From Planctomycetaceae bacterium (GTDB lineage: Bacteria; Planctomycetota; Phycisphaerae; Phycisphaerales; SM1A02): DNA of 34,177 nt. Below, piece after piece: positions 1 through 8,228 of this stretch. The DNA is taken from NCBI GenBank assembly GCA_002683215.1, contig NYSY01000166.1:1-34177 (forward strand), given 5' to 3'. Under the pieces are notes generated by a model. It was given only the letters and a program-made list of their open reading frames with translations. It was not told where the DNA came from and ran no database searches. Position numbers and translations under genes: made by a program. Position 1 is the stretch's first letter. Each line of letters starts with the position of its first letter.

Positions 1-283
1 AGGGCACGAGTCTTCATTTCTCTTTTTCCTCTAACAAGAACACGAGGTGAATTCGAGCAGCCACGTCGGCGGGCTCCAAATTCCCCCCCTCAATGCTTGA
101 AAGATGAGTCGGGGGATGGCGGAGTCAAGTGAGGTCCTCGAGTCGAGCACCTTTTTTGTGATCCTCGAACTCACCGTTGCCGAACGAATGGTCTGGCAAG
201 TCGTTTCAAAACCGCCTTCATGGCCTTGGAACGGCGAAAAAACCAGTCCCGCGCTCCAATCCAAGGGCTGGAAGCCGAAGCCG
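1..283. other. Left-edge intergenic stretch, no gene supported
   Basis: This stretch lies beyond the 3' end of miaB. It is less G+C-rich than the rest of the window and holds a pyrimidine-rich run near 11-33. An open frame of 77 codons runs on the minus strand (31-264), but I recognise no domain in it and see no good ribosome binding site, so I do not call it a gene. The only structured element I see is the hairpin at 132-157. Confidence 0.4.
132..157 (+). terminator. Possible intrinsic terminator (plus strand)
   Basis: AGGT (132-135) pairs with ACCT (149-152) and CTCG (137-140) pairs with CGAG (144-147). One C-C mismatch interrupts the stem, the loop is AGT, and a run of T follows to 157. 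The T tract is on the plus-strand 3' side, so it would stop transcripts entering from the left edge and not miaB. The stem is short and the upstream gene is outside the window. Confidence 0.35.
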
Positions 284-1909
284 TTATCGGTAGTTCATCG
301 GAGATTCGGCCGGCTCCAGGAGCGTGCCTCGGAGGAGCAGCGGGCCACTTCCGTTCACTTTGACCCGGGCAATCCCGCCGATCATCGCGTCGGCGGTGGC
401 GTCATCCGCCACGTCGAACACCGTGATCAAGTCGCCCTTGGTCCGGCCGGAGATCTGGACCGGATCGGGGCCGGCATCACCTCCAGCGTCCCGTTTCGCC
501 GTGATTCCCGATCCGAGACTCACCCGTTCGTCGGCGGATGACCGTGGGACCGAGGTTCGGCGGTGATAGTTGGTCTTTCGTTCGACGAGCACATCGACTT
601 CCCGACCGATCCAGTCGGCATGCGCCGCCGCGCCGATCTCAGCCTGAAGTGCCAGCAGCTCATTGTTTCGAAGCTTCTTCACCGCTTCGGGAACGTCGTC
701 TTCGAACCGGTCGATGGCGGTGGTTCCGGGGCGAGGCGAGTACTTGAAGATGAAATTGTTCTTGAACGGGACCCGGCGGAGCAGGTCCTTCGTGGCTTCG
801 AAGTCCTCATCGGTCTCGGTCGGAAAGCCCACGATGATGTCGCCGGCGATCGATGCATCCGGGAGATGACGAAGGACCCGATCGGTGAATTCGAGGTACT
901 CCTCGACGGTGTACCCCCGGTTCATCAGCTTGAGGATCCGGTTTGAACCGCTCTGGGCGGGAACGTGGAGGTATCTGCAGATCCGGGGCCGGCTTGCCAT
1001 GACCTCGAGGACATCGTCACCGAAGTCGCGGGGATAGCTGGTCAGGAACCGGATTCTTGCGAGCTCGGGCACCTCGTCGTGGATCCGAGCCAGCAGCCCG
1101 GCGAAAGTCGTCACCCCTGCATCGTCGATGGGCTCGTTGCGGAACGCCTTCAGTCCGGGCCCGATCTGGGGTGACTCTCGACCATCGATGGTCACCGCGA
1201 CCCCGTGGTGGTACCGGTAGTGATTCACGGTCTGCCCGAGCAGGGTCACCTCGATCACGCCGGCGTTGGCGAGTCGTCGACACTCCTCGACGATGGAATC
1301 GGGCGGACGGTGGACTTCGGCGCCTCGGGTGTAGGGGACCACGCAGTAGGTGCAGAATTTATTGCACCCCCGGGTGATCCTGACGTACGCGCTGCGGGCC
1401 GCGCTGGTCGCCCGATCGGGGTCGAAGGCTCGGGCGAGATCGAGTGTCTCGAGATCGTCCTTGGTCGCGGAAAGGGCGGCCGACCGGCGGCTGGTGTTGC
1501 CGGCGAGGGCCACGCGTCCGGCCTCGGACGCCTCATCGTCGGCGAACGTCGAGGTTCTCGCCACGTTGTCGATCAGCATCGGGAGCTTGTCGAGTTCGCC
1601 GGGACCGCAGAGGAGGTCCACCTGGGGATAGCGGCGCAGCATGTCGACGCCATCACGCTCCGCCATGCATCCCAGGACGCCGAGGACGAGATCCTCGCCG
1701 GCTTTTTTTCGTTTCCCGACGATCCCGAGGCGGCTGTAGGCCTTGCTTTCGGCGTGTTCGCGGACGCTGCAGGTGTTGAAGAGAAGGATCTGGGCGTCGC
1801 CGGGCTCGGTCGTGAACCCGTATCCGATGGACTCCAGATGACCCCTCACCAGCTCACTGTCGAGCTCGTTCATCTGGCAGCCGAAGGTTTCGAGGTACAC
1901 GGTCTTCAA
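284..1909 (-). CDS. miaB: tRNA-2-methylthio-N6-dimethylallyladenosine synthase MiaB
   Basis: Radical-SAM methylthiotransferase that adds a 2-methylthio group to i6A37 of tRNAs reading UNN codons. The N-terminal UPF0004 domain has its three cluster cysteines (about C11 in FGCQMNE, C47 in FNTCSVRE, C81 in LGCMAE). The radical-SAM motif GCNKFCTYCVVPYTRG gives C182, C186 and C189 and is the MiaB version of the motif. A TRAM-like domain ends the protein. I place the start at a TTG (1907-1909), directly before KTVYLETFGCQMN; the frame stays open to 2089 but that stretch has no family similarity and overlaps the small plus-strand gene at 2079. At 541 residues it is longer than the usual 440-475. Extra residues lie between the UPF0004 and SAM domains (about 115-170) and inside the TRAM domain (about 35 residues rich in S, R, G and D). 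Confidence 0.93.
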   Translation of the reverse strand: MKTVYLETFGCQMNELDSELVRGHLESIGYGFTTEPGDAQILLFNTCSVREHAESKAYSRLGIVGKRKKAGEDLVLGVLGCMAERDGVDMLRRYPQVDLLCGPGELDKLPMLIDNVARTSTFADDEASEAGRVALAGNTSRRSAALSATKDDLETLDLARAFDPDRATSAARSAYVRITRGCNKFCTYCVVPYTRGAEVHRPPDSIVEECRRLANAGVIEVTLLGQTVNHYRYHHGVAVTIDGRESPQIGPGLKAFRNEPIDDAGVTTFAGLLARIHDEVPELARIRFLTSYPRDFGDDVLEVMASRPRICRYLHVPAQSGSNRILKLMNRGYTVEEYLEFTDRVLRHLPDASIAGDIIVGFPTETDEDFEATKDLLRRVPFKNNFIFKYSPRPGTTAIDRFEDDVPEAVKKLRNNELLALQAEIGAAAHADWIGREVDVLVERKTNYHRRTSVPRSSADERVSLGSGITAKRDAGGDAGPDPVQISGRTKGDLITVFDVADDATADAMIGGIARVKVNGSGPLLLRGTLLEPAESPMNYR

Positions 1910-2078
1910 TGGTGGGTTCCTGGGCCCGGGCGACTGCCACGGGTCGCGAATCGTATCAGCGCGGGCTTCGAATCCGAAGGGGGACGGTGGGGTGGCCGAC
2001 TTCGGCCCGGAGCTGCGGCTATCCTCACCTCGTACCGACGGCACGAACGCACAGCAGGAACCCGCAGGGAGACGTCCG

Positions 2079-2186
2079 ATGAATTTCACGACCGGCGAGA
2101 TTCTGGCATTGGTGGGCGTGGGCGTCTTTCTCGGCGGGATCGTGGCGGCCTACATGATCATCTCCCGGAAAAAGGGCTGGATGTAG
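2079..2186 (+). CDS. Small single-pass membrane peptide (35 aa)
   Basis: This 35-residue frame has an ATG start preceded by a GGGAG-type ribosome binding site about 8 bases upstream. It encodes MNFTTGEILALVGVGVF, then a hydrophobic run to about residue 28, then a basic tail, SRKKGWM. The pattern predicts one transmembrane helix with the positive tail inside. It sits between miaB (divergent) and ftsW (57 bases downstream, same strand), so it could be co-transcribed with the cell-wall genes. I recognise no family. The hydrophobic segment, the ribosome binding site and the fact that miaB has to start downstream of the overlap all favour a real gene, but the length leaves doubt. Confidence 0.55.
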   Translation: MNFTTGEILALVGVGVFLGGIVAAYMIISRKKGWM

Positions 2187-2243
2187 GGCTCACGGGTCGC
2201 CGTTTATTCGACTCCACGGGCCCGTAGGGCCGATGTACCGACG

Positions 2244-3527
2244 ATGCGAGCCGGTCAGATCGTTGCGCTTCTTGTGGTCACGCTGTTCATCTTCGGCGTG
2301 GTGATGGTCAATTCCGCGTCGCTGAAGCGACTCGAGAACCCGGGTGCGACCGTTCGGCTCGAGGGTGCTGATCGTTCCTACACCATCGACGCCTCGGCAA
2401 TCTCGGATCTTGCCGGCCGCCGCGTCGCGGACACCCTTCTGGGCAAGCAGACCTGGTACGCCCTGCTGGCCATCGGGGCGATGGTGATCGGATCATGGAT
2501 TCCGGTCGAACGTCTGGGCCGGGCGGGTGGGCTTGCGTCGCCGGTTCCCTGGCTGCTGGCGGCGATCGTCGGCACGTTGCTCCTGACCTTCGTGCCGCAA
2601 CTCGCACCCGAGGTCAAGGGGGCGCATCGGTGGCTTCGCGTCGGCTCACTGCAGTTCCAGCCGAGCGAGATCGCCAAATGGGGGCTTCCGATCATCGTGG
2701 CGTGGCATTGCATCCGTCACGCCTCGTCGATGCATCGATTCACCACCGGCATGCTTCCGCCACTCCTGCTCTCGGGCTTCGTCTGCGGGCTCATCGCCCT
2801 GGAGGACCTCGGGACCGCGGCCCTCGTGATGACGGTGACGGTCTGCATGCTTCTGGTCGCCGGCGTGCGGCTCTGGCAGGTGCTGGGGCTCGCGCCCGTC
2901 GGCCTGCTCGCGTTCGTCGCTCTCGTGCTCGCGGAACCGTACCGGGTGAAGCGGGTGATGACCATGCTCGATCCCTACGCGGATCCTCAGGGCAGCGGCT
3001 TTCAGCTGGTGCAGTCGCTCGGTTCGATCAGCTCCGGCGGCATCGAAGGCGTCGGATTCGGAAACTCGATCCAGAAGTACGGATGGCTTCCCGAGAATCA
3101 GACCGACTTCATCTTCCCGATCATCTGCGAGGAACTCGGCGCCTTCGGTGCGGCGTTGCTGATCGGGCTCTTCGTCGGCCTCGTGCTCGTCGGGTGTCGA
3201 ATCATCGGCGGTCGTTCGACGCCGGCCGTGGCCGATCCCGAACTGTCCCTCGAGGCGGTTCCGCCGTTTTCCAGGCTGGTTGGTTTCGGAATCGTGCTCA
3301 CCTTCGGCCTGCAGGCGGTGATCAATCTGATGGTCACGACCGGCATGGCGCCCACCAAGGGAATCGCGCTGCCACTGGTGAGCCGGGGGGGAACCGGTTG
3401 GATCCTGACCGCCTTCTCGCTCGGGTTGTTGATCTCGATGGATCGCCGGGCGTGGCGAATGGCCCGGGCCGCCGGACTCGCCGACGACGAGGATCAGCCG
3501 AGTCCCAGTGCCGCGGCGCACGCCTGA
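2244..3527 (+). CDS. ftsW: SEDS-family peptidoglycan glycosyltransferase FtsW/RodA
   Basis: Polytopic SEDS protein that polymerises lipid II into glycan strands with a partner class B penicillin-binding protein. Family signatures in order: KGAHRWLRVGSLQFQPSEIAKWG near residues 128-150, the loop SGGIEGVGFGNSIQKYGWLPENQTDFIFPIICEELG near 265-297, and PTKGIALPLVSRGGTG near 370-385. The catalytic Asp is D288 in QTDFIF. About ten membrane spans are visible. The loop between the first two spans is unusually long and polar (about residues 26-70). I prefer FtsW to RodA because murG follows, as in division and cell-wall clusters; sequence alone does not settle it. The stop codon (3525-3527) is one base before the murG ATG, so the two are almost certainly coupled. 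Confidence 0.9.
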   Translation: MRAGQIVALLVVTLFIFGVVMVNSASLKRLENPGATVRLEGADRSYTIDASAISDLAGRRVADTLLGKQTWYALLAIGAMVIGSWIPVERLGRAGGLASPVPWLLAAIVGTLLLTFVPQLAPEVKGAHRWLRVGSLQFQPSEIAKWGLPIIVAWHCIRHASSMHRFTTGMLPPLLLSGFVCGLIALEDLGTAALVMTVTVCMLLVAGVRLWQVLGLAPVGLLAFVALVLAEPYRVKRVMTMLDPYADPQGSGFQLVQSLGSISSGGIEGVGFGNSIQKYGWLPENQTDFIFPIICEELGAFGAALLIGLFVGLVLVGCRIIGGRSTPAVADPELSLEAVPPFSRLVGFGIVLTFGLQAVINLMVTTGMAPTKGIALPLVSRGGTGWILTAFSLGLLISMDRRAWRMARAAGLADDEDQPSPSAAAHA

Positions 3528-3528
3528 G

Positions 3529-4632
3529 ATGGTGCTCCGGACGTCAAGGCCGGGCCGGATCGTCTTCGCCGGGGGCGGGACCGGCGGCACGGTGGGGCCC
3601 GGAATCGCCGTCGCCGAGCGACTCGCCGAAATCGAACCGTCGATCGAAATCATCTTTCTCTGCTCCGACCGCTCCGTCGATCGTCGCCTGCTCGATCCCG
3701 GTGGCTGGGACCATCGAACCACCCCCGCCCGAAGCCCGGGGGTCCGGCCCGGGGCCGCGATCCGATTTCTCCGGGGATGGCACGGTACGCGCCGGATCGC
3801 TCGGACGGTGCTCGACCCGGCCGATGGGTGTCGCGTGGTGGCGTTGGGTGGTTTCGTCGCGCCGCCCGTGGTTCGCGAGGCGATTCATCGACGCGTACCC
3901 GTCGACCTTCTGAATCTCGACGCGGTCGCGGGTCGCGCGAACCGCTGGATCGCCCGCCGCGCCACCCGTCGTTTCACCGCGGTGCCAAGCGATCTTTCCA
4001 ACGTCGGTGACGCCATCGGCGTGCCGCTTCGGCGGGCGGCCCTACCCGACGGACCGGCGTCCGAACATCGAGAAGCGCTTGGATTGCGGCCGGATCTACC
4101 GACGCTTCTGGTCACCGGTGCATCGCAGGGGGCCGCGTCGATCGATCGGATGATGATCGAACTGGTGGCACGCCACGAAACCTGGTTCGCAGGCTGGCAG
4201 ATTCTGCATCTCGCGGGCCCGAGCATGCTCGACGAACTGATCCGGGGATACTCGGAAGCCGGCGTACCTGCGGTCGTCCGCCCGTTCCTCGAGCGGATGG
4301 GCGATGCGTGGGGCGCCGCCGACCTCGCGATCACCCGCGGTGGGGCGAGTTCGATCGCGGAGGTCGCGGCGAGCCGGACTCCCGCGATCGTGATCCCGTA
4401 TCCGTGGCACGAAGACCAGCATCAGGCGAAGAACGCGGCGGTCCTCGCCAAGGCCGGCGCCGTGCTCGTCCGAACGGATCCGGTCCGCGGACCCGCGGCG
4501 ACGCCACCCCTCGAGTCGAGCCTCGCGGCGCTGTTGCAGTCAGGCGAGCGGCGAGCTCGGATGTTCGAGGCGTTCGGCCCGGTCCCCGTCGACGCCGCCA
4601 CCGAATTCGCACGCACTCTGGTCGAAGGTTGA
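3529..4632 (+). CDS. murG: UDP-GlcNAc:lipid I N-acetylglucosaminyltransferase MurG
   Basis: Peripheral membrane GT28 transferase that adds GlcNAc to lipid I, giving lipid II for the FtsW protein encoded just upstream. The N-terminal glycine-rich loop reads FAGGGTGGTVGPGIAVAERL. The C-terminal donor-binding half has ITRGGASSIAEVAASRTPAIVIPYPWHEDQHQAKNAA with the conserved Glu and DQHQ. The ATG at 3529 follows the ftsW stop by one base; a GTG 21 bases upstream (3508) would add seven residues inside ftsW and is less likely. The 367-residue length is normal. One oddity: the first glycine loop is normally GGTGGH, and here the His is Thr21. No murC or ftsQ follows, so this is a fragment of the usual cell-wall cluster. 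Confidence 0.92.
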   Translation: MVLRTSRPGRIVFAGGGTGGTVGPGIAVAERLAEIEPSIEIIFLCSDRSVDRRLLDPGGWDHRTTPARSPGVRPGAAIRFLRGWHGTRRIARTVLDPADGCRVVALGGFVAPPVVREAIHRRVPVDLLNLDAVAGRANRWIARRATRRFTAVPSDLSNVGDAIGVPLRRAALPDGPASEHREALGLRPDLPTLLVTGASQGAASIDRMMIELVARHETWFAGWQILHLAGPSMLDELIRGYSEAGVPAVVRPFLERMGDAWGAADLAITRGGASSIAEVAASRTPAIVIPYPWHEDQHQAKNAAVLAKAGAVLVRTDPVRGPAATPPLESSLAALLQSGERRARMFEAFGPVPVDAATEFARTLVEG

Positions 4633-4657
4633 CCGGCCGTCCCCGACCCTCGAACGG

Positions 4658-5725
4658 TCACTTCGCCTGGTGGAGCCAGGCCGCGAGCAGATCGACCGTG
4701 GCCTGGGCGTCGCGCTTGTTCATCGACTCGGTGACGGTGTGGATGTACCGGGTCCCCGACGTGATCGCCACGCATCGGGCGCCGCTTCCGGCACGCTGGA
4801 TCGCCGCGGCATCCTGGCCGCCACGGCCGAGAATGCACCGCTGGTGCGGAATCCGGTGTTTCCGGCCGACGGCGCAGAATTCGTCCACGAGTCGGTGGTC
4901 CGCGATCATCGAGCTGTCCTGCACCATCACCGCCGCGCCGTCGCCCTGCTTGGTGACGCGTTCGGTGGTCGGCACGCCCGGGGTGTCGCAGGCCAGGGTG
5001 ACGTCGAGTCCGATGCCGTAGTCGGCACCAACGCGATTCGCGGCGACGACGGCGCCGCGAAGACCGACCTCCTCCTGCACGGTGAAGGCCACCACGATGT
5101 CGAGGGCGTGGTTTCCGGCCGCGCCCTTGGCCCGGTCGAGCTTGCGGACGGCTTCGATCGCGGTCCAGCAGGCGAACCGGTTGTCCAGTGCCTTCGAGAC
5201 CACGCTTTCCGGCTGGTCGAGGAACGGCTCGTGCATCACGACGTAGTCGCCGATCTTCACGGTCTTCTTCACCTTGGCGGCCGGCATGCCGAGATCGATG
5301 AAGAACTCGGAGACCTCGGGGACCTTGCTTCGTTCGGCGGCGCTGGAGATGTGGATCGGCTTGCCGCCCGGGTTCATCACACCCACGAAGTCACCGGTGT
5401 CGGTGCACACCATGACCCGTCGGGAGAAGAGGTTTCGGGGATCGAAGCCGCCGGCGGCGTTGACCCAGAGGAAGCCGTTCTCGTCGACGTGGCGGATGTA
5501 GAAGCCGATCTCGTCCATGTGGGCCGCGATCAGCACGGAGCCCGGCTTCTTGCGGCCACGGGTCTTCTTGGTCGCCTTGCGGCGGCAGATCAGGGTTCCG
5601 AGTGGATCGACCTCCATCTCGTCGAACAGACCGTCGATCTCCTCCTCGATCACTTCACGGACCCGTTCTTCGCGTCCGGGAATGCCGGGAATCTCGCACA
5701 GTCGCTTCAGCAGATCGACGTTCAT
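4658..5725 (-). CDS. M42-family metallo-aminopeptidase (FrvX-like)
   Basis: Cytosolic zinc or cobalt aminopeptidase of the M42 family, whose members (PepA-type glutamyl aminopeptidase, TET peptidases, YsdC/FrvX) trim short peptides as large oligomers. The metal-site residues are all visible: H69 in AHMDEIGF, D181 in KALDNR, the catalytic pair E218-E219 in TVQEEVGLRG, D241 in GLDV and H329 in RYIHTV. Length is 355 residues, typical for the family. A basic insert (about residues 49-62, ATKKTRGRKK) sits just before the first metal motif. The gene converges with murG (25-base gap) and diverges from the ygfZ-like gene. An AAGGCG ribosome binding site lies about 8 bases before the ATG. Substrate preference cannot be read from sequence, so no gene symbol is given. 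Confidence 0.88.
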   Translation of the reverse strand: MNVDLLKRLCEIPGIPGREERVREVIEEEIDGLFDEMEVDPLGTLICRRKATKKTRGRKKPGSVLIAAHMDEIGFYIRHVDENGFLWVNAAGGFDPRNLFSRRVMVCTDTGDFVGVMNPGGKPIHISSAAERSKVPEVSEFFIDLGMPAAKVKKTVKIGDYVVMHEPFLDQPESVVSKALDNRFACWTAIEAVRKLDRAKGAAGNHALDIVVAFTVQEEVGLRGAVVAANRVGADYGIGLDVTLACDTPGVPTTERVTKQGDGAAVMVQDSSMIADHRLVDEFCAVGRKHRIPHQRCILGRGGQDAAAIQRAGSGARCVAITSGTRYIHTVTESMNKRDAQATVDLLAAWLHQAK

Positions 5726-5904
5726 CTTCGTTCGCCTTTCGGTTCTGGTTCGGAGGTCCTCGGGAAACCCGGGAAGGGATAGACTAGCGACCTCCGGTAA
5801 GGCTCGGACGTCGGGTTCGTGTTCCTCGGCCGGAGATGCGGTATCACGGTGCGTCGACTGCCGAGATTCCCGGGCCCGAAGGCGATCGGTCGACGGCGAG
5901 CAGC

Positions 5905-7161
5905 ATGTACCAGAGCCCCCTGAACGACGCCCATCGACTCGTGATGAGACGCCTGCTGGAGCATCGACGCGAGGCGGCGGAAGCCGCGTCCTCGGTTCGA
6001 GGCGACGACGTCGATCGTCATGTCCCCGCGACGCTGGATCCGGACACCGTGCCCTGGGGGGTGGTGGGCGACGGATCGGAACCGACCTGCGAGATCATTC
6101 TGGATTTCGGCGAGCTCGAGGCGGAATACGCGGCGCTGCGCCGGGCCAGCGCGATCTTCGACCGGCCCGACCGAGCGGTGATCGAGATCGCGGGCAGCGA
6201 TGCCGAGGATCTGCTCGAGCGACTGGTCACCAACGCGTTCGTTGGCGTCGCCGCGGACGTCGTACGGGCGTTTCTGCTCGCGCGGACCGGGCGGATCATC
6301 GCGGACCTGGTCCTGATCCGGCGCGAAGGCCGGGTCCTGGTCGAGCTCGATCGCAGTGATGCGGGACGCGTGGTGGAGACGCTCGAGGGGTTCGTGTTCG
6401 CGGAGGACGTGGAGATCCTCGATCACGCCGAAGGCCGCCACCGGATGGATCTGCTCGGGCCTGAATCACCGGCGATCATCGACGCCCTGTGCGGCGAGAC
6501 CCCTCGCGGAGGACACGCGGTCGATCTTCGGATCGACGACGTCGCGGCGACGGTGTTCGCACTCGACTCCGGGACGGGGTCGCCCGTCGGGGAACCGGGG
6601 TTCGGACTCATCGTCGATCGTGCGGATGCGATGGTGGTCTGGAACCGGATTCTCGCGACCACCCCGTCGGGCCGTCGCCCCGTCCGGGCGATCGGCTGGA
6701 ACGCCTGCAACATCGCGCGGCTCGAAGCCGGCACGCCGCTGTTCCATCTCGATTTCGGTCCCGACGCCCTTCCGCACGAAACCGGGCTGATCGAGGAGCG
6801 GGTGAGTTTCAAGAAAGGCTGCTATCCGGGGCAGGAGATCGTCGCCCGCATGGAGAGCCGCGGCCGCGCGAAGCGCCGGGTGGTTGGATTGCGGAGCACA
6901 ACGGACGCGCTGCCCGTCGCAGGAGCCCAGGTGTTCGACGCGAAGGAGGGGGTCTCGACCCAGATCGGCGTGGTCACCGGCAGCACCGTCGCCCCGATGC
7001 GTGGTGCCGCGGTGATCGGCCTGGCCTCGGTGCGCGCCTCCCACACCTCGGTCGGCACGCCGGTGCTGATGAGTGCCGAGGGCGAACTCGTTCCGGCCGT
7101 GGTGACGGGCTTCGACTTCGAGATTCCGGGTGAAGGCGATCAAGGCGAGGCGCCGGAATGA
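5905..7161 (+). CDS. ygfZ: YgfZ/GcvT-like folate-binding protein
   Basis: Tetrahydrofolate-binding homologue of the glycine cleavage T protein; YgfZ proteins support iron-sulfur cluster assembly or repair. The signature KGCYPGQEIVARMESRGRAKR (about residues 303-323) has the conserved Cys that separates YgfZ from true GcvT. NIARLEAGTPLFHLDFG lies shortly before it, as expected. I choose the ATG at 5905 because SPLNDAH there resembles the usual family start; an in-frame ATG at 5836 would add 23 residues without family similarity. At 418 residues it is longer than the 330-residue E. coli protein, with extra sequence near residues 15-50. A -10-like TAGACT at 5780-5785 could serve it. Its TGA overlaps the ATG of the next gene (ATGA). 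Confidence 0.87.
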   Translation: MYQSPLNDAHRLVMRRLLEHRREAAEAASSVRGDDVDRHVPATLDPDTVPWGVVGDGSEPTCEIILDFGELEAEYAALRRASAIFDRPDRAVIEIAGSDAEDLLERLVTNAFVGVAADVVRAFLLARTGRIIADLVLIRREGRVLVELDRSDAGRVVETLEGFVFAEDVEILDHAEGRHRMDLLGPESPAIIDALCGETPRGGHAVDLRIDDVAATVFALDSGTGSPVGEPGFGLIVDRADAMVVWNRILATTPSGRRPVRAIGWNACNIARLEAGTPLFHLDFGPDALPHETGLIEERVSFKKGCYPGQEIVARMESRGRAKRRVVGLRSTTDALPVAGAQVFDAKEGVSTQIGVVTGSTVAPMRGAAVIGLASVRASHTSVGTPVLMSAEGELVPAVVTGFDFEIPGEGDQGEAPE

Positions 7162-7349
7162 CGCCGCCCGCCGCGCCGATCGAGGGTGGTGAGCCGGGCC
7201 TCTTCACGTTCACCGCGGAAGTGGCGCTCTTCATCGCCGCGATCTTCCTCACGCTGCTCGTGGTGGGATTCGTCGCCGCGTTGATCGTCTCGATCATGCG
7301 GGAGGAACGTGGCGCCGCCGATGATCCAAGGAAGGACGAAGGCGAATGA
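7158..7349 (+). CDS. Small single-pass membrane protein (63 aa)
   Basis: This 63-residue protein has one clear membrane span (about residues 23-46, from VALFIAAIFLTLLVVGF onwards). A short proline-rich stretch precedes it and a charged tail (MREERGAADDPRKDEGE) follows. It has ATGA overlaps on both sides: its ATG lies inside the ygfZ stop and its TGA inside the start of the HMG-CoA lyase gene. That arrangement makes it very likely to be a translated gene in a three-gene operon. I do not recognise the family. The topology would put the acidic tail in the cytoplasm. A link to either neighbour's chemistry is not apparent. Confidence 0.75.
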   Translation: MTPPAAPIEGGEPGLFTFTAEVALFIAAIFLTLLVVGFVAALIVSIMREERGAADDPRKDEGE

Positions 7350-8215
7350 ACGAAGATCGTCGGGTGCGCATCACCGAGGTCGGCCCGCGGGACGGACTCC
7401 AGAACGAGTCCACGCTCGTCCCCGTCGCCGGAAAGATCGCCTTCGTCGACGCGCTCGGCGACGCGGGTTTTCCCGAGATCGAGGTGACGAGCTTCGTGAG
7501 TCCGAAATGGGTTCCGCAACTCGCCGATGCCGCTGAAGTCATGTCGGGCATCACCCGCAGATCATCGACCACGTATTCGGTGCTCTGCCCCAACCAGCGG
7601 GGGGCGGAGGCCGCGCTCGCGGCGGGCGCGGACAAGATCTCCATCTTCACCTCGGCGAGCGAGGGATTCTGTCGAAAGAACCTGAACGCGTCGATCGGGG
7701 AGTCGATCGAACGTTTTCGACCCGTGGTGGATCTGGCGCGAACGGCTTCTCTTCCGATCCGCGGGTACGTCTCGTGCATGGTGCGGTGCCCCTACGACGG
7801 GCCCGTCGATCCCGAGGACGTGCTCGGCACGGTCCGTCGGCTCCTCGACCTCGCCGGCGGCGACATCGAGATCGCGCTGGGCGAGACGCTCGGCGTGGCC
7901 GAGCCCGATCAGATCGAAGCGGTGCTCGACGAGGTGGCGTCGGTGGTGCCGGTCTCCAGGATCGATCTTCACCTGCACGACACCAAGGGGATGGCCCTCG
8001 CGGGCGTCGATCGGGCGCTTCAATGCGGTGTCCGGGCCTTCGACTCGAGTTGCGGTGGTCTGGGCGGTTGCCCGTTCGCGCCCGGCGCCAGTGGCAATCT
8101 GGCGACCGGCCCTCTGCTCGACATGCTCGAGCAGGGTGGCTGGGAGACGGGAGTCGACCGGGCGGCGGTCGAGCGGGCGGCCGTGATCGCGAGCCGCATC
8201 ACCGGGCGGGTCTGA
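7346..8215 (+). CDS. mvaB: Hydroxymethylglutaryl-CoA lyase
   Basis: TIM-barrel lyase that splits HMG-CoA into acetoacetate and acetyl-CoA, the last step of leucine breakdown. Family motifs: EVGPRDGLQNE at residues 11-21 (metal ligand D16), SFVSPKWVPQ near 50, YVSCMVRCPYDG near 141-152, HLHDTKGMA with two metal-binding His near 211-213, and GGLGGCPFAPGASGN with active-site C242 and the Asn ligand. Length is 289 residues, close to the usual 300. LGETLGV replaces the common LGDTIGV. It is the last gene of the ygfZ-small membrane protein-mvaB operon and overlaps its predecessor by ATGA. No other leucine-degradation gene is in the window. Related DRE-TIM enzymes were considered, but the C-terminal GLGGCPFAPGASGN signature is that of HMG-CoA lyase. 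Confidence 0.92.
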   Translation: MNEDRRVRITEVGPRDGLQNESTLVPVAGKIAFVDALGDAGFPEIEVTSFVSPKWVPQLADAAEVMSGITRRSSTTYSVLCPNQRGAEAALAAGADKISIFTSASEGFCRKNLNASIGESIERFRPVVDLARTASLPIRGYVSCMVRCPYDGPVDPEDVLGTVRRLLDLAGGDIEIALGETLGVAEPDQIEAVLDEVASVVPVSRIDLHLHDTKGMALAGVDRALQCGVRAFDSSCGGLGGCPFAPGASGNLATGPLLDMLEQGGWETGVDRAAVERAAVIASRITGRV

Positions 8216-8228
8216 CCGGAGGGCGAAA

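Noticed and set aside
31-264. Minus-strand 77-codon frame at the left edge
   Set aside because: No domain, no convincing ribosome binding site, atypical composition; left as intergenic.
1910-2089. N-terminal extension of MiaB to 601 residues
   Set aside because: The added 60 residues are low-complexity, lack family similarity and overlap the small plus-strand gene. The TTG at 1909 gives the standard MiaB start.
2187-2243. ACGGGCCCGT palindrome just before ftsW as an operator
   Set aside because: A 10-bp GC-only palindrome is common by chance in DNA of this composition, and nothing else supports it.
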